A stretch of 64,000 bases of DNA from Trichobilharzia regenti (GCA_944472135.2 OX235262.1:65410887-65474886); one strand, 5' to 3'; shown: positions 32,930 to 44,069, counted from the stretch's first letter. The notes: a model not told the origin generated them from the letters alone. Program-made: numbers and translations.

Positions 32930-33120
32930 TGAGCCCGAATAGCTCAGTGGTAACGTCTCTGACTGCAAGCGGCACTGGGTGACGTGGGTTTGAATCTCAG
33001 AAGGGATATGAATTCCTTCAAGGCTGCAGATACGCCTTGCTGATTGTTGAGTGCCAACTAAGCATGAAATATAAATCGAAGGCTTCCTGTCGATTACCTC
33101 CAACCATCTAATACTCCCCT
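32930..33120 (+). mobile_element. SINE-K
   Basis: gagcccgaatagctcagtgg (box A) starts the head, box B gggtttgaatctc, then ggctgcagatacgccttgct, the ribozyme module and gattacctccaaccatctaa. This is the cleanest SINE-K head in the window. Confidence 0.8.
33034..33083 (+). ncRNA. hammerhead ribozyme, SINE-K type, decayed
   Basis: gccttg (33034-33039) is followed by ctgat, an extra tgtt, and gagtgccaact; GAAA follows at 33065. The cleavage region is aatc and helix I has a mismatch at its inner pair. Confidence 0.55.
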
Positions 33121-33124
33121 CATC

Positions 33125-34385
33125 TCCTTAAATTCCTTCAGATAATTAGGAAAGCAGAGTCGGAGACACATTTCAGATAACTCCCAAAACCTAGTCATGC
33201 ATCATAAGACTGACGTGAAAACGACTGGATAGGGGAACAGAAACAGGCAGAATAGACAGGGGAGAGAGAGGTAGAACGAAACAGCATAAGTGACCACGTT
33301 TTTTCTGAGTTAGATAATCGTCGTTGTTCTTATACCAAATATATCGTTCCATTTTTTATTCTTCCTTCTCTTATTTTATTTATTCTACTATTAAAATGAA
33401 TTGAGACCGACAGGAAGGTCAATCATCAAATAAAAGTTATCTGAACCCCGCCTAGTCATACCACTGTTTTGGTGTACTTTATGATAATTTCATTCTTTCT
33501 AATGTGAGTCATCGGTCATCATTATCGCATAAAATGCATTGAAGGCAGAACTGAAGGCCATTGGAATAATAATAGTTTATCAGGTTTGTTGTTTTCTGTA
33601 AACATTCCGGCTATTATACATAGATAGATATATAGGTAGAGAACGAAATACATGTATTCATTATGAGGGCACGTGTGTGCATATGTGCATATGTGTTTAT
33701 CTATGTGACAGCATGCCTATACGTTTGTAGTCTAGCTATACGCACTTTAACGATTTATTCTTACAATATGCCAAAACATAATAATCTTACTCGTCATCAT
33801 TTAGATTAAAAACATCTGGATGCATAAACGTTTCTTTGCTTGGTTAACCTCTAAAATAGCTGGTTAGTCTTGAATGTGTATATGTGCATGTGTGTGCGCG
33901 TGTGTTTGTGTTTGAAGTATACGCCTGTATAACTGCTAACTACTATAAAGGCGTTTACCCTGTCAGGTTTACTTCTGTGGTTCAATAAACAAACACTGAA
34001 GGTCTAAAAACCATTCAGTTGTAACCTAACCACCAAAGATGTATACACCGTAGTGTGTCAATCAGTTCAAGTCATTCAGAGAATTTTTGTAGGGTCTTAT
34101 ATGAGTGTAAAATGCAAGATTCAAACCTGCAGCCTTGAGATCACTAGTTCTGTATCTGAGCTTTTAGAAACAACTGTTATCCAGACCATCATTTCACTGC
34201 AATTATACTACTCAACGCCCAGTTGTCATGACAATACTTGATACACAACTATTCTAACTATCCAGCTAGGTCTTCAACCGTTAAATCCAATCGTTACTGA
34301 GTTAGAAGGAGAGGAGTACGTTTTTAATTAGTGCTGAGTCTAACTGAGATATTTCTAGTTTGTAGGGATCTATTGTTCATAAGTG
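33125..34385. other. unannotated region with GT-rich tracts
   Basis: No gene. Alternating gtgt/catgtg tracts lie at 33670-33700 and 33880-33915. Confidence 0.4.
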
Positions 34386-34389
34386 ACTG

Positions 34390-34725
34390 AATGAATTTCA
34401 TCATTAGCTGAAATTGGCTAGAGAACCATTGGAAAACCTGGGAGTACTGGACACCTGTTTCGTCCTAGTTTGGAACTCCTCATCAGTTCCCTGAATTGGC
34501 AGAAGTTAGAATTCATGGGATGGCCATTGGGTCCGGTCTCAGTGGCTTAATTTCTACTAGCTAGCTCTCCCTGTAACCAGAAGGTCCTGGGTTCGAACCC
34601 TGTTGGTGGATACGTACTGATGAAGAGCCCCAGACTAGGAGGGAGGGGGCAGATGCCCAGTACTCCCAGCTGGTTTTCCAATGGTTCTCCGACTGATGTC
34701 AGTTCATGATGAAATCCTGCAGACA
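34390..34725. mobile_element. SINE-T fold-back pair
   Basis: Minus-strand tail 34396-34478 (aatttcatcattagctgaaa, gtttcgtcctagtttggaac, tcctcatcagt) changes at 34480 to a plus-strand copy: leader gaattggcagaagttagaat, head tctcagtggcttaatttcta, box B gggttcgaaccctg, module gtactgatgaagagcccc and the end gatgtcagttcatgatgaaa. The minus part stops exactly at the helix I boundary of its ribozyme module. Confidence 0.7.
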
Positions 34726-34729
34726 TTCA

Positions 34730-35270
34730 AAAAACATTTCAGTCAGAGGTATATGCTCTGGCATACTACTGTGAAAGAAATTTACATTCCCTCTAAAGTG
34801 AAAAGTTATATAATTCAAAGCTACAGCCTAAAATGTTATCTTTTGAGATATATTCACATCCTTGTATTTGAGTACAGACAGTTAGGCTGTTGTAACCTAA
34901 ATGTAACACTCAAAGAATTGATGGTGATCAATTAAACTGAATGACATTTGATTATACACATTATACAAGCTTAGATAGATTTACCACTGAGAGAAACTTT
35001 GTATCCCATAAAGATGGAGTTCATCTGAAAACCATTCATAAAAACCGTCTGTAGTTGACTGCTACACTTAGATGACTTCAATGCTGGAAGGTGATCTCGT
35101 TTCTTTACGATGAATAGCCTAATTCACCTCTTTTGAAATGATTTTTCCCATATCCAGAGAATGTTATGAACAAGTGAAACACAGATATTCATGAAGTGGA
35201 TACCTTCTAATGTTTATATAGCATTCCTCCTTCCTGTGTGCATTTTCAACACTGTTTCTAATGTTATTTA
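34730..35270. other. unannotated stretch
   Basis: No gene or repeat family recognised. Confidence 0.4.
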
Positions 35271-35274
35271 TTTA

Positions 35275-35995
35275 TTTTATTGTTCCCTTGGGTTCCTAGT
35301 GGAACATAGAGCTTCAACTGCACGTCTCTATTTGCTTCTGTCTTCTACTCTACTTTTCACCTGCATCCATGTTAGTCCATACTGTTTCAACTCCTCTTCA
35401 CACGATCTCCTCCATGTCACCCCTGCACTGACGACCCACTCGCCGCTTCCCTTTCGGCCTAGTTCCACTCGAGCAATGGTCTGATGTGCGCGCTATGTCA
35501 CCAACCGGCCTCCTCAGCGAGCGAGTGTCCAATCCATCTCCACTTTCTCCTGCATAATTGTTGGGCGATTGGTTCTTGTTTCGTTTGTTTGTTCCCAGCC
35601 ATAGTTTCTTGTTGGTGATTCTTTCCGACCCGGCCTGGCCGGCCATCTGATCTTCAGTATAGATCCAGCGAAGACAGTTGTTGATAAAGGTCTGCAACAG
35701 GCTGTTGGAAATTTCTTAGTGACCCGCCCGCGCGCCAAGTTTCTGATCCGATCCGTATAGAAGAACTGACTGACTTGACGTTTGTATTGAAAATCCGACT
35801 GGATTTTGTTGTTGATGCTGGCTGAGTGACGAAGATTTCCAGATCGATTTCAGGTTGATGAATGTGTGTGTTTCTCGCTCGATTTGACATCCTCGTCCGT
35901 TCCGACTGCCTGTATTTGGGACAATGCTCCCTAGATAAGTGAATGAAGTGACCTCTTTCAAATCCCTCCCAGTGATGGTGAGTTGAAAGATTTAC
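35275..35995 (-). pseudogene. RTE reverse transcriptase carboxy-terminal region
   Basis: This is the longest RTE piece, read on the minus strand. From about 35975 it gives ITGRDLKEVTSFTYLGSIVP, the region after the RT active site, then NGRGCQIERETHTFINLKSI, NTNVKSV-type codons, the LLYGSETWR equivalent, RPLSTTVFAGSILKIRWPAR and finally GKRRVGRQCRGD. The terminal block with tagtggaacatagagcttca lies at 35293-35312. Three or more frame shifts break it. It shows the order of an SR2/Perere-3-like protein end. Confidence 0.85.
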
Positions 35996-35999
35996 AATT

Positions 36000-36850
36000 C
36001 ACTTATCAGATGAAATTGAGTGGTACCTTGTGTGACTCAAACTGGGAATGGCAGGTCAGAAATCTCTACCATAATTTCCTACTCTTAAGCCCAATTATGC
36101 GAATGCTGACTGACTATGCCGATTTCAAGCAAGTTGCGTAATGCTGTAACAGCAAAACACGGTAGTATTTAGTGGTGTTATTCGAGAAGATGACAAATAT
36201 TTAAAGCGGGATACAGAATTACATTACATTAAAATCCCCATTTGCACATATTCTTCTTGTTATATTTCTTTGGTCCTCTTTTTCTCCTGGATCTTTCATT
36301 TACCCTTTTCGGAGCATAATTTTTGGCTCCGCTAATCAATATTCTTACGGAAGGCATCATACACAATATGCTACTTATAAAAATTTATTAGTAGCACAGA
36401 CCACAATACCAACTTGCATTTATTTATTTCCATTTAACTATTCCCTTACAGATTATTATACTCACTATCAGCATTTAATAGATTTCAGTGATCCTATCCG
36501 TAAGATACAAACACAAGTGGACATTTGTCGAAAATGTTTCGTCGGCGGGAAGCTTTTTTCTCTCACTATTTTACGGAAACTTTTCTTGAAAAACATACGA
36601 AGATTGATAATGTTATTTGACCCCACTTTTGTGAAGTATATGATGCTTGGAACTTTAATGAATTTTTACTCAACCATATAGTTCCACTATTGATCTTCTA
36701 ACTAAATATTTTATACACTGACTGCAGTGCAAGCAAATTTCGGATCGCAAACTTGTATAAAGAAATTTACTTAGCACAGAAGACTAGGCAATACAACGTT
36801 GATTACCTCTTAGTTGCTCATCAATATATCCAGCAGCATCCTTCAAGAAT
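36000..36850. other. unannotated stretch
   Basis: No gene or repeat family recognised. Confidence 0.4.
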
Positions 36851-36854
36851 TTAA

Positions 36855-36915
36855 TGGGACCCGAATAACTCAGTGATAACGTCTCTTATTGCGTCACTGT
36901 TTGATATAAGATTGC
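36855..36915 (+). mobile_element. SINE-K head only
   Basis: gacccgaataactcagtgat, then aacgtctcttattgc matches the SINE-K head through box A; the rest is lost. Confidence 0.5.
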
Positions 36916-36919
36916 TACC

Positions 36920-37320
36920 ACTGAGGTTTTAGGCGAAAGTTATACTTTAAGCACCAGTAAGTATCAACGGACAAATGACCATGGACGCACCACACACAAC
37001 ACGATAAAGGCGATTTTTGCGTATAATATATATATATATTCATGAAAATAATGAATTAAGAGACATGAAGTTGTTACACAGGATACCTTACTCTGACTTG
37101 TGACAAATATACCTCTCAGTTTTGGTTTAGAATATCAAAAGGGTAATTTAACCACATTGTATGCATGTAATTACCTAGGTCTTTTAACCTTAACAGTAAC
37201 TCCAGTCTTTCCTTAACCTAGTCCTAATATCAAAATACTCCTAAACTAGCCTTGTTCTAACTCGAACTAACCCTTATGTCGCCCTCACCGAGTTAACCTA
37301 ACCCTAATTTAAGAACACAA
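36920..37320. other. TA tract and taaccc-like degenerate stretch
   Basis: A TA repeat lies at 37027-37041. From about 37170 to 37315 variants of ctaaccc/taacct recur (for example ttaacctaaccctaattt at the end), resembling decayed telomere-type repeats. Confidence 0.3.
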
Positions 37321-37325
37321 GATTC

Positions 37326-38300
37326 AGCGAAGAGACTTTTTTCAACGAATTTATTTAAAACAAGCAATAAAGGTTAATAAAGCAGGATTTAATGAATTCA
37401 TTAAATTCTGCTTTATTAACCTTTATTGCTTGTTTTAAATTCGTATCGGGAAATAAACGTTTTCAACGAATTTATTATCAAGCTGTACAATCCTTCATAT
37501 ATATGGTTTTTTTTAAGAAATTATATCCGGTGAGGGAATTAGATCAAAGCTGTGAATACATGAAATAATAATAATAGTAGTAGTAGTAGTATGAAATGCA
37601 ATTAAAATATTTGTGATTATAATCATGGTTTAATGGCAAGTAGTAAAGCAATCAGTGTCATATATAGAATAATACATAAGGTGTATAGATTTTGGAAAGG
37701 TATACATAATTATAAGATTAGTAGACGAATATAAAATGTTGCATAACATGGTGTGAAATTTCATAAGATAGAATGCAATATTGTAAAAATAATAATATAA
37801 AAATTAATAATTTTTGGTTTAGAATGACAACTGCGTCAATAGTAATGATAAAAATAATTGTAGTAATAAGGGAAATGTACATAGATTAACTAAATAAGCA
37901 AAATAAATAAATGTCTATCCCTCTACGGCCAAAGCAGAAGTAGGGATTGTACATGCTTCTTTTGTACACAAAAGTCTGGCTTAAAGTCATAAATTGCCAT
38001 GGCCTCAGCTGTCTTTAGAAGTCTGTAACGAAGGAAACGCAGGAAGTTAGCATGGATTCTGTATATGATTTTAAAATCATGGTCAGGGTTGACAGAGTGA
38101 CAGAAGTCGATCAGATGTTCCAGAATAGAGCTTCACACACTTCCCTTCTCCCTTATAAAACCAAGCTGGAATATATTCTCGTATCCGTGTGGAAAGTGTC
38201 CTCTGACTACGGCCAATGTACCTTGCTCCACAAGAGCCTAAGCCTTAACTTAATCTTTCTCATACCTAACCTGAAACTGGACATATCAGTTACGTAACAG
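37326..38300 (-). mobile_element. PLE-1 end, second copy of the 24.4-kb element
   Basis: From 37443 to 38135 this parallels 24400-25085 in the same orientation (ttttcaacgaatttattatc, ggtgagggaattagatcaaa, ctctacggcca, atggattctgtatatgat). The minus strand from about 38240 encodes a longer part of the endonuclease: CGARYIGRSQRTLSTRIREY then IPAWFYKGEGKC, followed after a shift by the same HSVNPDHDFKIIYRIHAN end. It has an extra gtagtagta run and lacks the inverted right arm. Confidence 0.7.
37353..37440. repeat. 88-bp palindrome at a PLE end
   Basis: 37353-37396 and 37397-37440 are reverse complements with a single mismatched pair; the centre is gaattc with no spacer. The arm contains caagcaataaaggttaataa and aagcagg. 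A single arm-like sequence occurs near 17205-17255 beside the 16-kb PLE. Confidence 0.9.
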
Positions 38301-38304
38301 TTTA

Positions 38305-38800
38305 CTCAACATATCTTATTCATGACTACAGTATCATTTACCAGGTTTCACTAACTTGTCAACGGAGAGTTTGAAGGTCATTGGTGTAGTTGCACTACAG
38401 TGCCATTGATCGGTGCTTAAAGTTTAACTTGGCTGATTGTAGATATGAGCCAATAGGCAAAACGACTAGACGCACAGCTGCCTGTCAACTGCTTTCATCC
38501 CACTAAAAGTGCGAATTCCTGACCCACTTAGTTCCTTATTCTTCAAGCACTGCTGGAGACAAAGTAAAATTTTGTTCTTCTTCGCATTGATCAACAGTCA
38601 CCTATTTAGGAAAGACGACAACGTAGTGACATAACAAAAGATGACTGTCTGAACGCTTAGGCAGAGAAGAAAACGAAACTATCCTAGTATCTAAGACCAA
38701 CTATATAAAGCATGTTACTTAACCATCTGAGAGGTTTTTGACCTGGTTGGTTGATCTAATTATGAATAAAATGGGACTCAGATCTGGTCCATATATATAG
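38305..38800. other. unannotated stretch
   Basis: No gene or repeat family recognised. Confidence 0.35.
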
Positions 38801-38804
38801 ACAA

Positions 38805-39365
38805 TCAGTTAGTATTCAAGCCTGAAACCAATCAAATCCCTACAAACCAACAATTAAAAGGTAACCCAGTGCTCATTAGTGACTGACTATGGGGATGGAA
38901 GTACCTGATGTTCTAATGGGAAGTCGTGATCAGCGTAGTGCATGAAATGACACCCACTCTCTCATATCGCTGCATATAGACAACCACGGACATCAATTCA
39001 ACTTTGACAACCAACGTTCAAATATTAAACAAAGGAAACACTAAGAATGCTAGAGAATTTTTAGAAGGCTGCCTGGTATTCCAGGGAATCGTCAATCAGT
39101 AGACACATTGACATAGACAAAATTTACCAATCGATAAGAAGGAAATCTCATACACAAAGGGACAAAGTTCAGGTCAAAGAAACAATCAGTTTCAATACAA
39201 GTAGCCTAGAGGGTGTGAAAACACACAAAAACGACCAATCACGTTTCAATTCAAGTTGCAGTATGCACTGAAGATATTGCCTAGTAGGGCAATGAAAGCT
39301 TCGCAAATAAACCATCCAGCTAGCTCAGAGAACACAACTACATCAAAATCATCCAACTGAGCTAC
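38805..39365 (+). pseudogene. PLE-2 endonuclease end, with SINE-T tail at its start
   Basis: 38820-38870 is a SINE-T end (accaatcaaatccctacaaa). From about 38950 broken frames give THSLISLHIDNHGHQFNFD, the region after the GIY-YIG motif, then a NINRHIDIDKIYQPI-like stretch near 39100 and RRKSHTQRDKVQ. The 3' block tgcactgaagatattgccta, then cttcgcaaataaaccatcca ends it. No active-site motif remains. Confidence 0.55.
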
Positions 39366-39394
39366 AAATCTTCTCCATCATATCAGTGTAGTCC

Positions 39395-39680
39395 GCTAAT
39401 TCAAGCACAAGGACAGACGTTTACCGGTGACAGTGGCTGGCGGTTAATCCGTTTGTCAGAAATTGATAGAAGTTAGAATTCATGGGACAGTGAGTTCCAT
39501 CCAAGTGGTTCAATGTTATAAAAGCTCGCCTTGTCATCTGAATTTCCTTGGTCTGATCTCTGGTGAGGTCATGTGTGAGGGAGCCTCAAACTAGGACAAG
39601 GCAGTTATCCAGTGCTCTCTAGTTTTCACTGTTTCACTAACTAAAATCAGTTCATGATCGAACAAATAGTTAGATTTGAC
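39395..39680 (+). mobile_element. SINE-T, degraded
   Basis: Leader aaattgatagaagttagaat, head gttccatccaagtggttcaa, an eroded box B, then ggagcctcaaactaggacaa, ggcagttatccagtgctctc and the end atcagttcatgatcgaacaa. Confidence 0.55.
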
Positions 39681-39689
39681 AACTTCACA

Positions 39690-41200
39690 TATCTCAGCTA
39701 CACCTGATAACCAAGAAAACCTTCAAATTCGTCTGAAGTTTAATCATCATCCATATATCCGTAAAAACAACTAACAATTAAACCACCTATCATGAACTGA
39801 ATTCATTCTATGACATCTGCGTTTTAAAACTAGATTACGTCATTATATATAATGAAAACTTCATCAATTACTTGGCACAAGAACTGGGTCAATTTATATC
39901 AACAAAACGTATAAATACTTGAGTAGAAGATTTATATTCTGTGCCTCTGTAAATGTAAGCTGTAATCAGTTTACACACACGCACACACACACACAAGCGT
40001 GCTTGCACACACGTACACACGCCACTTATGGAACGCAGATATACGATAACCTTAATTCTACCTATTTATTCTATTTATTAAGGAAAGTTTAAATAAGTAT
40101 CATACTTCAATATGCTGCTGTAGAAACACAAAATATCAATGACTATCTATCAATTGTCAATTGGATTCATGCTCCCCACACACACACACACAGACACACG
40201 TTCATATTTGTTGTTCTCTAATGGTGTTTGTATACTCATTTCCGAGTGTTGAGAACTTACCCACAACCAGAGAGAAAACAAAAAGGATTTGAGGAAGACA
40301 GGGTGAAGAAAATCGAAAACACTTGACCTGAAAATGAAATAGTTTCTGGACATTTAAAAAAAAATTGTTTCACATGTGTTCACTATTTACAAACACGCAT
40401 ATACAAAGTATACAACATATCAATATACACGCGGTGATGCTATTTGGGTGTATCTATAATTGTATGTAGTTAGTTGTGTATGCGTGTCTAAAATTCAAGG
40501 CTCTATCCTTATTTACTTTTTAACACATAAACAGACAAACCTGTGGCACATATACACACGTAAGCGCACCCACTCCTACAAAACTCGTCCAACAAAACTA
40601 TATCACAACACAAATCTTTTGTCCTAGAACTGATTTTCGATATTTGATGACTAGGCATTGTTATTATTGGTATTAGCAGTAGTAGTAGTAGTAGTAGTAG
40701 TCGTAGAAATAGTATTGATTAGTGCGGATATCGTAAATCCAGTTTATTAATGACTTATTTTACACTAGAAACTGGATTTCGAACAATAGTTATAATCATA
40801 ATAAGAATATTTAATTCATGCTAATAAAATAAGTCAAAAGAAGACGTAAGCAGGCAGACAGGCAGGCAGGCAGGGAAGGGGAGATTCAACACACCTTCAA
40901 AAGATGACTGTGTTGATGTGTTAAAGTGGCAGTGAGAGACTGGAGGCACAAGCGAATTCATACAAATTCCACATAATGACACAACTGATTGTTTTTGTCC
41001 TAATTTTTGACAAACTAGAGGATGATCTTGGAAGTTATGGATTACTGGATATGTGTCTTTGTTTCTTATTTGACATGGGGATACAAGAAATCATCCTAGA
41101 ATATGTATGTCAAAGCACGTTAGCTTCTGAAATTATGAAAATCTCTAACTTGTTCAGTTCTTCAAGTTCACTCACCAAGGCAGCTAGTCAGGATTTGAGT
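39690..41200. other. unannotated region with several microsatellites
   Basis: CA tracts at 39970-39995 and 40178-40198, a gta trinucleotide tract at 40676-40702 and tandem caggcagg at 40853-40874. An open frame at 40976-41212 (starts MTQLIVFVLIFDKLEDDL) has no recognisable family. Confidence 0.45.
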
Positions 41201-41204
41201 AGTT

Positions 41205-41350
41205 TGAAATAACTTGGCTCTCTGAAATCAGTCAAATAGGGTACACTGTTGACGAGTTCAGCCCCCAAAAAGAGCAAAACAGTCGTTTAACGTACTTAGA
41301 TCATTTTGATTTGGCTAGCAAGCTCTACTGGATCATATCAACTGTATCTA
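41205..41350 (+). mobile_element. SINE-X
   Basis: gggtacactgttgacgagtt, then cagcccccaaaaagagcaaa and acagtcgtttaacgtactta, then gatcattttgatttggctag. It has the layout of a hammerhead: a UUGACGAG box, stem II of gttc/gagc type and AAAA in place of GAAA. Confidence 0.5.
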
Positions 41351-41444
41351 ACTACTCACATATATTATGATCTGAATAACTTCGGTTTCCGAAGAAAACT
41401 GTTCTGAAACTTCACCCAAAACTGTATAAATTACAAATGGCGAA

Positions 41445-41790
41445 TTTTCAGGTACTGGTTTTGTAGGGATTTTGTTTGATTGGTTGGAGGATTTCATCAT
41501 GAACTGACATCAGTCGGAGAACCATTGGATAACCAGCTGGGAGTACTCGGCAGCTGCTCCCTCCGTCCTAGTTTGAGACTCTTCATCAGTATGCACCAAC
41601 TGCCAGGGTTCGAACCTAGGACCTTCTGGTTACAAGGCGAGCTAGCTCGTAGACCATTAATCCACTGGGACCCGATCCAATGGCCATCCCATGAATTCTA
41701 ACTTCTGCCAATTCGAGATATAGCGCGACCACTTCACAGTGTCATTTTTGATGAGTTACTGCCTCACCTTCAACCCACTGCACCATGCCT
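41445..41790 (-). mobile_element. SINE-T, near complete, inverted
   Basis: Minus strand: leader gtgaagtggtcgcgctatat and gaattggcagaagttagaat, head gggtcccagtggattaatgg, box B aggttcgaaccctgg, module gcatactgatgaagagtctc, then ccgagtactcccagctggtt and the end with aatccctacaaaaccagtac. The GAAA box and cleavage region are altered (ggagggagcagctgccg). Confidence 0.75.
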
Positions 41791-41794
41791 GTCA

Positions 41795-41975
41795 CGGCTT
41801 AATGGTCTACGAGCTCGCCTTGTAACTAGAAGGTCCTGGATTCGAACAGTGATGGTGATTATGTACTGATGAAGACTCAGAAGTTAGGGCGAAACAGCTG
41901 TTCAGTACTCTCAGGTTTTTCAATGGTTCTTTAACTGATGTCAGCTCACGATGAAATCCTCCAACAAATGGCGAA
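41795..41975 (+). mobile_element. SINE-T, plus partner
   Basis: Begins in the head at cggcttaatggtctacgagc, box B ggattcgaacagtg, module gtactgatgaagactcagaa, gggcgaaacagctgttcagt and the end gatgtcagctcacgatgaaa. The GAAA and GUU triplet are kept; stem II is damaged. Confidence 0.7.
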
Positions 41976-42249
41976 TAACTTGCTAACTGGGGATTGTCTC
42001 CATGTTTTGCTTGATATATAGTTAGTTGTTACATAATTTCACAGATTTCCCACATTATCATCATGACCTTGCCAACATGTAAGCTCTAGCATTTTTAAGG
42101 AAGATTGGTTACCATCATTGCTGGAGACTTGTAGGAAATAATTTCATAGCTTCTGATGAATTCAAATATGTCAACATATATTTCAATTTTTCTGCTCACC
42201 AAGAATGGCCGCGGTAGAGAAACAAGGACTGCACAAATTTCTTCTGAAT

Positions 42250-42562
42250 ACATATGTCTAACTTCTTCAGATGAATTCCAGTGGCCTTCTGTTGTAAGCG
42301 GATAACAAACTCGTAGAGTAAAATTAATATTAGGCGGAATATGATAAATAACTTTAAATGTTTTATTGATGTCAACTTTATACTAATTGTCTACACGGTG
42401 TGCGAAAACAGAACTATGAACAGATCTTGTTTTTCATTTGCTCAACTATGCAGGATGATGCCGGAAAATCTGAGAATAAACATGTCTAATTTTACGCCCA
42501 ATATAACGAACTCCACATGAGTGGTCAGACTGGTAGATACGCGTTCAGAGGAGGAGAAATTA
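42250..42562 (-). pseudogene. PLE-1 endonuclease piece, inverted
   Basis: Minus strand from 42555: RIYQSDHSCGVRYIGRKIRH carries the CGxRYIGR signature of the GIY-YIG domain, followed by VYSQIFRHHPA and a stop. Upstream codons are absent. It points away from the RT piece that begins immediately to its right. Confidence 0.65.
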
Positions 42563-42580
42563 ACAAATTTATATTCATTT

Positions 42581-42616
42581 GCATATAAAACATATGGTTT
42601 CTGTCAGTGGAACGTT
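42581..42616. repeat. 36-bp inverted arm, left
   Basis: Exact reverse complement of 43205-43240. Confidence 0.9.
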
Positions 42617-43204
42617 CAAATCTATCATCACTGATTCTTGCAAACAATACCTAATTGCTCGATCAAAAATGCAAAATCTTCTGACTAAACAGCACAAAGA
42701 AGAACTTAAACTTTTGACGCATAACAACGATATACTATTAACACGCCCTGAAAAGGGTGCAAGTGTTGTTATTATGGATCGTAAAGATTACATCGATAAA
42801 ATGTCATATCTACTTTTAGACAGCAGTAAATTCTCGAGACCGAACGAGAGAAACAAGACGAAATTAGTTGAGAAACAACTTACCGAAGCTTTAAAGAGAA
42901 TGAAGAATAATCATCTCAATCGTGAAGAAATGTACAAAAAGATCAGACCAACAGGATCTCTAATACCAAGACTTTATGGTCTACCGAAGATACACAAAGC
43001 TGGCCTTCCGTTCCGCCGTATCTTGGATATGTCTGGATCACCTTATCATCTAGTAGCTGCGTGGTTAGCTGAAATCCTCGACCTTCCACGGGATAACTAC
43101 CTAATCATTCCCTTCAGGACACCTTCCAATTTGTTGAATGCATACAGAATACAAATGCCTCGAATAATCATATGTTGTCTTTGGATATAGAATCCCTATT
43201 TACT

Positions 43205-43240
43205 AACGTTCCACTGACAGAAACCATATGTTTTATATGC
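43205..43240. repeat. 36-bp inverted arm, right
   Basis: Exact reverse complement of 42581-42616; it encodes the RT motif A end on the plus strand. Confidence 0.9.
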
Positions 43241-43470
43241 AATTATATTTATTTCTCGAACGTAAAGTGCTCTCGTTACTGCATTCTTTAGGCGCTGTGT
43301 TGCTACTTCACTGAAGTTTCATGAACAAGGACTTCTTTAGAATCGATACATTCCAATGCTAAATTCATATTTTTTAAAAACCGTTTTCGCAGCTTAGAAG
43401 AAGTCTTTCATAATTGATTGGCAGATATACGGATAGATAAGACATAATAAACATGTCGATCTCAGTCGTT
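43241..43470 (-). pseudogene. possible PLE-1 amino-terminal remnant
   Basis: Minus-strand frames contain ALECIDSKEVLVHETSVK near 43350, which would suit the weakly conserved PLE region before the RT. The assignment rests mainly on position. Confidence 0.3.
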
Positions 43471-43514
43471 CAAATTTCTGGACAGTAGGCAGAGTGATTC
43501 CTTACACCATTATG

Positions 43515-43518
<4 letters not shown>

Positions 43519-43587
<69 letters not shown>

Positions 43588-43590
43588 CGC
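43519..43590. repeat. TA microsatellite with TG interruptions
   Basis: Some 35 ta/tg units; self-complementary. Confidence 0.95.
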
Positions 43591-43806
43591 CAGACAAATA
43601 CACTGTTACGTCATATACTTTAAAAACTTTACAGACAACTCCCAACTGTACGTATACAGGTGTTTTTTTACTATGATGATGTAAGTAAATAGAAAGAAAC
43701 TGAAAAAAACAAACATTCTTAACCATGTATGTAATGAACATGTCTGTTTAAAACACGTGCAAATCAATTTTTCTCTATGTAATTATCTATCCAAAAATTA
43801 GTTCAT

Positions 43807-43854
<48 letters not shown>

Positions 43855-44065
43855 GCATTGATTGGATTTATATATGTACAGAAATCAATATTTAATTAAT
43901 GTAGACAGGCTTGGTGTAGGTGGATAATCTTTTTTAAAGATGGATATATTGAAAAGTGAAGAGCATATCAAGGTTTTACTTACAGTAGTCCATATATATA
44001 TATATATATATCTTATGCTTTCACACCCTTGATTCAACGGATTCTGCTAACAGGTAAGTTTACCA
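43590..44065. other. unannotated, with further TA tracts
   Basis: A second long TA array lies at 43809-43852 and a short one at 43992-44011. Nothing else recognised. Confidence 0.6.
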
Positions 44066-44069
44066 AAAC

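Larger units (their letters stand above)
42563..43255 (+). pseudogene. PLE-1 RT amino-terminal half between inverted arms
   Basis: The open frame 42579-43190 contains the PLE pre-RT and first RT blocks: LLTRPEKGASVVIMDRKDY near residue 55, IRPTGSLIPRLYGLPKIHKA near residue 130 and PFRRILDMSGSPYHLVAAWL near residue 150. After a one-base shift near 43150 the reading becomes MLSLDIESLFTNVPLTETI, RT motif A with its catalytic aspartate. The arm 42581-42616 is the exact inverse of 43205-43240, so the motif-A end is present a second time, inverted, at the start. The first 10-20 residues of the open frame are therefore not true PLE coding sequence. Confidence 0.8.

Noticed and set aside
37170..37315. 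True telomeric array
   Set aside because: There are no consecutive perfect ttaggg or ccctaa units beyond one or two.
40976..41212. 78-codon frame as an exon
   Set aside because: No splice sites or family similarity seen, and its end runs up to a SINE-X copy.
43494..43741. Open frames in the TA-rich stretch (YIYIYIYI)
   Set aside because: They are translations of the TA microsatellite.
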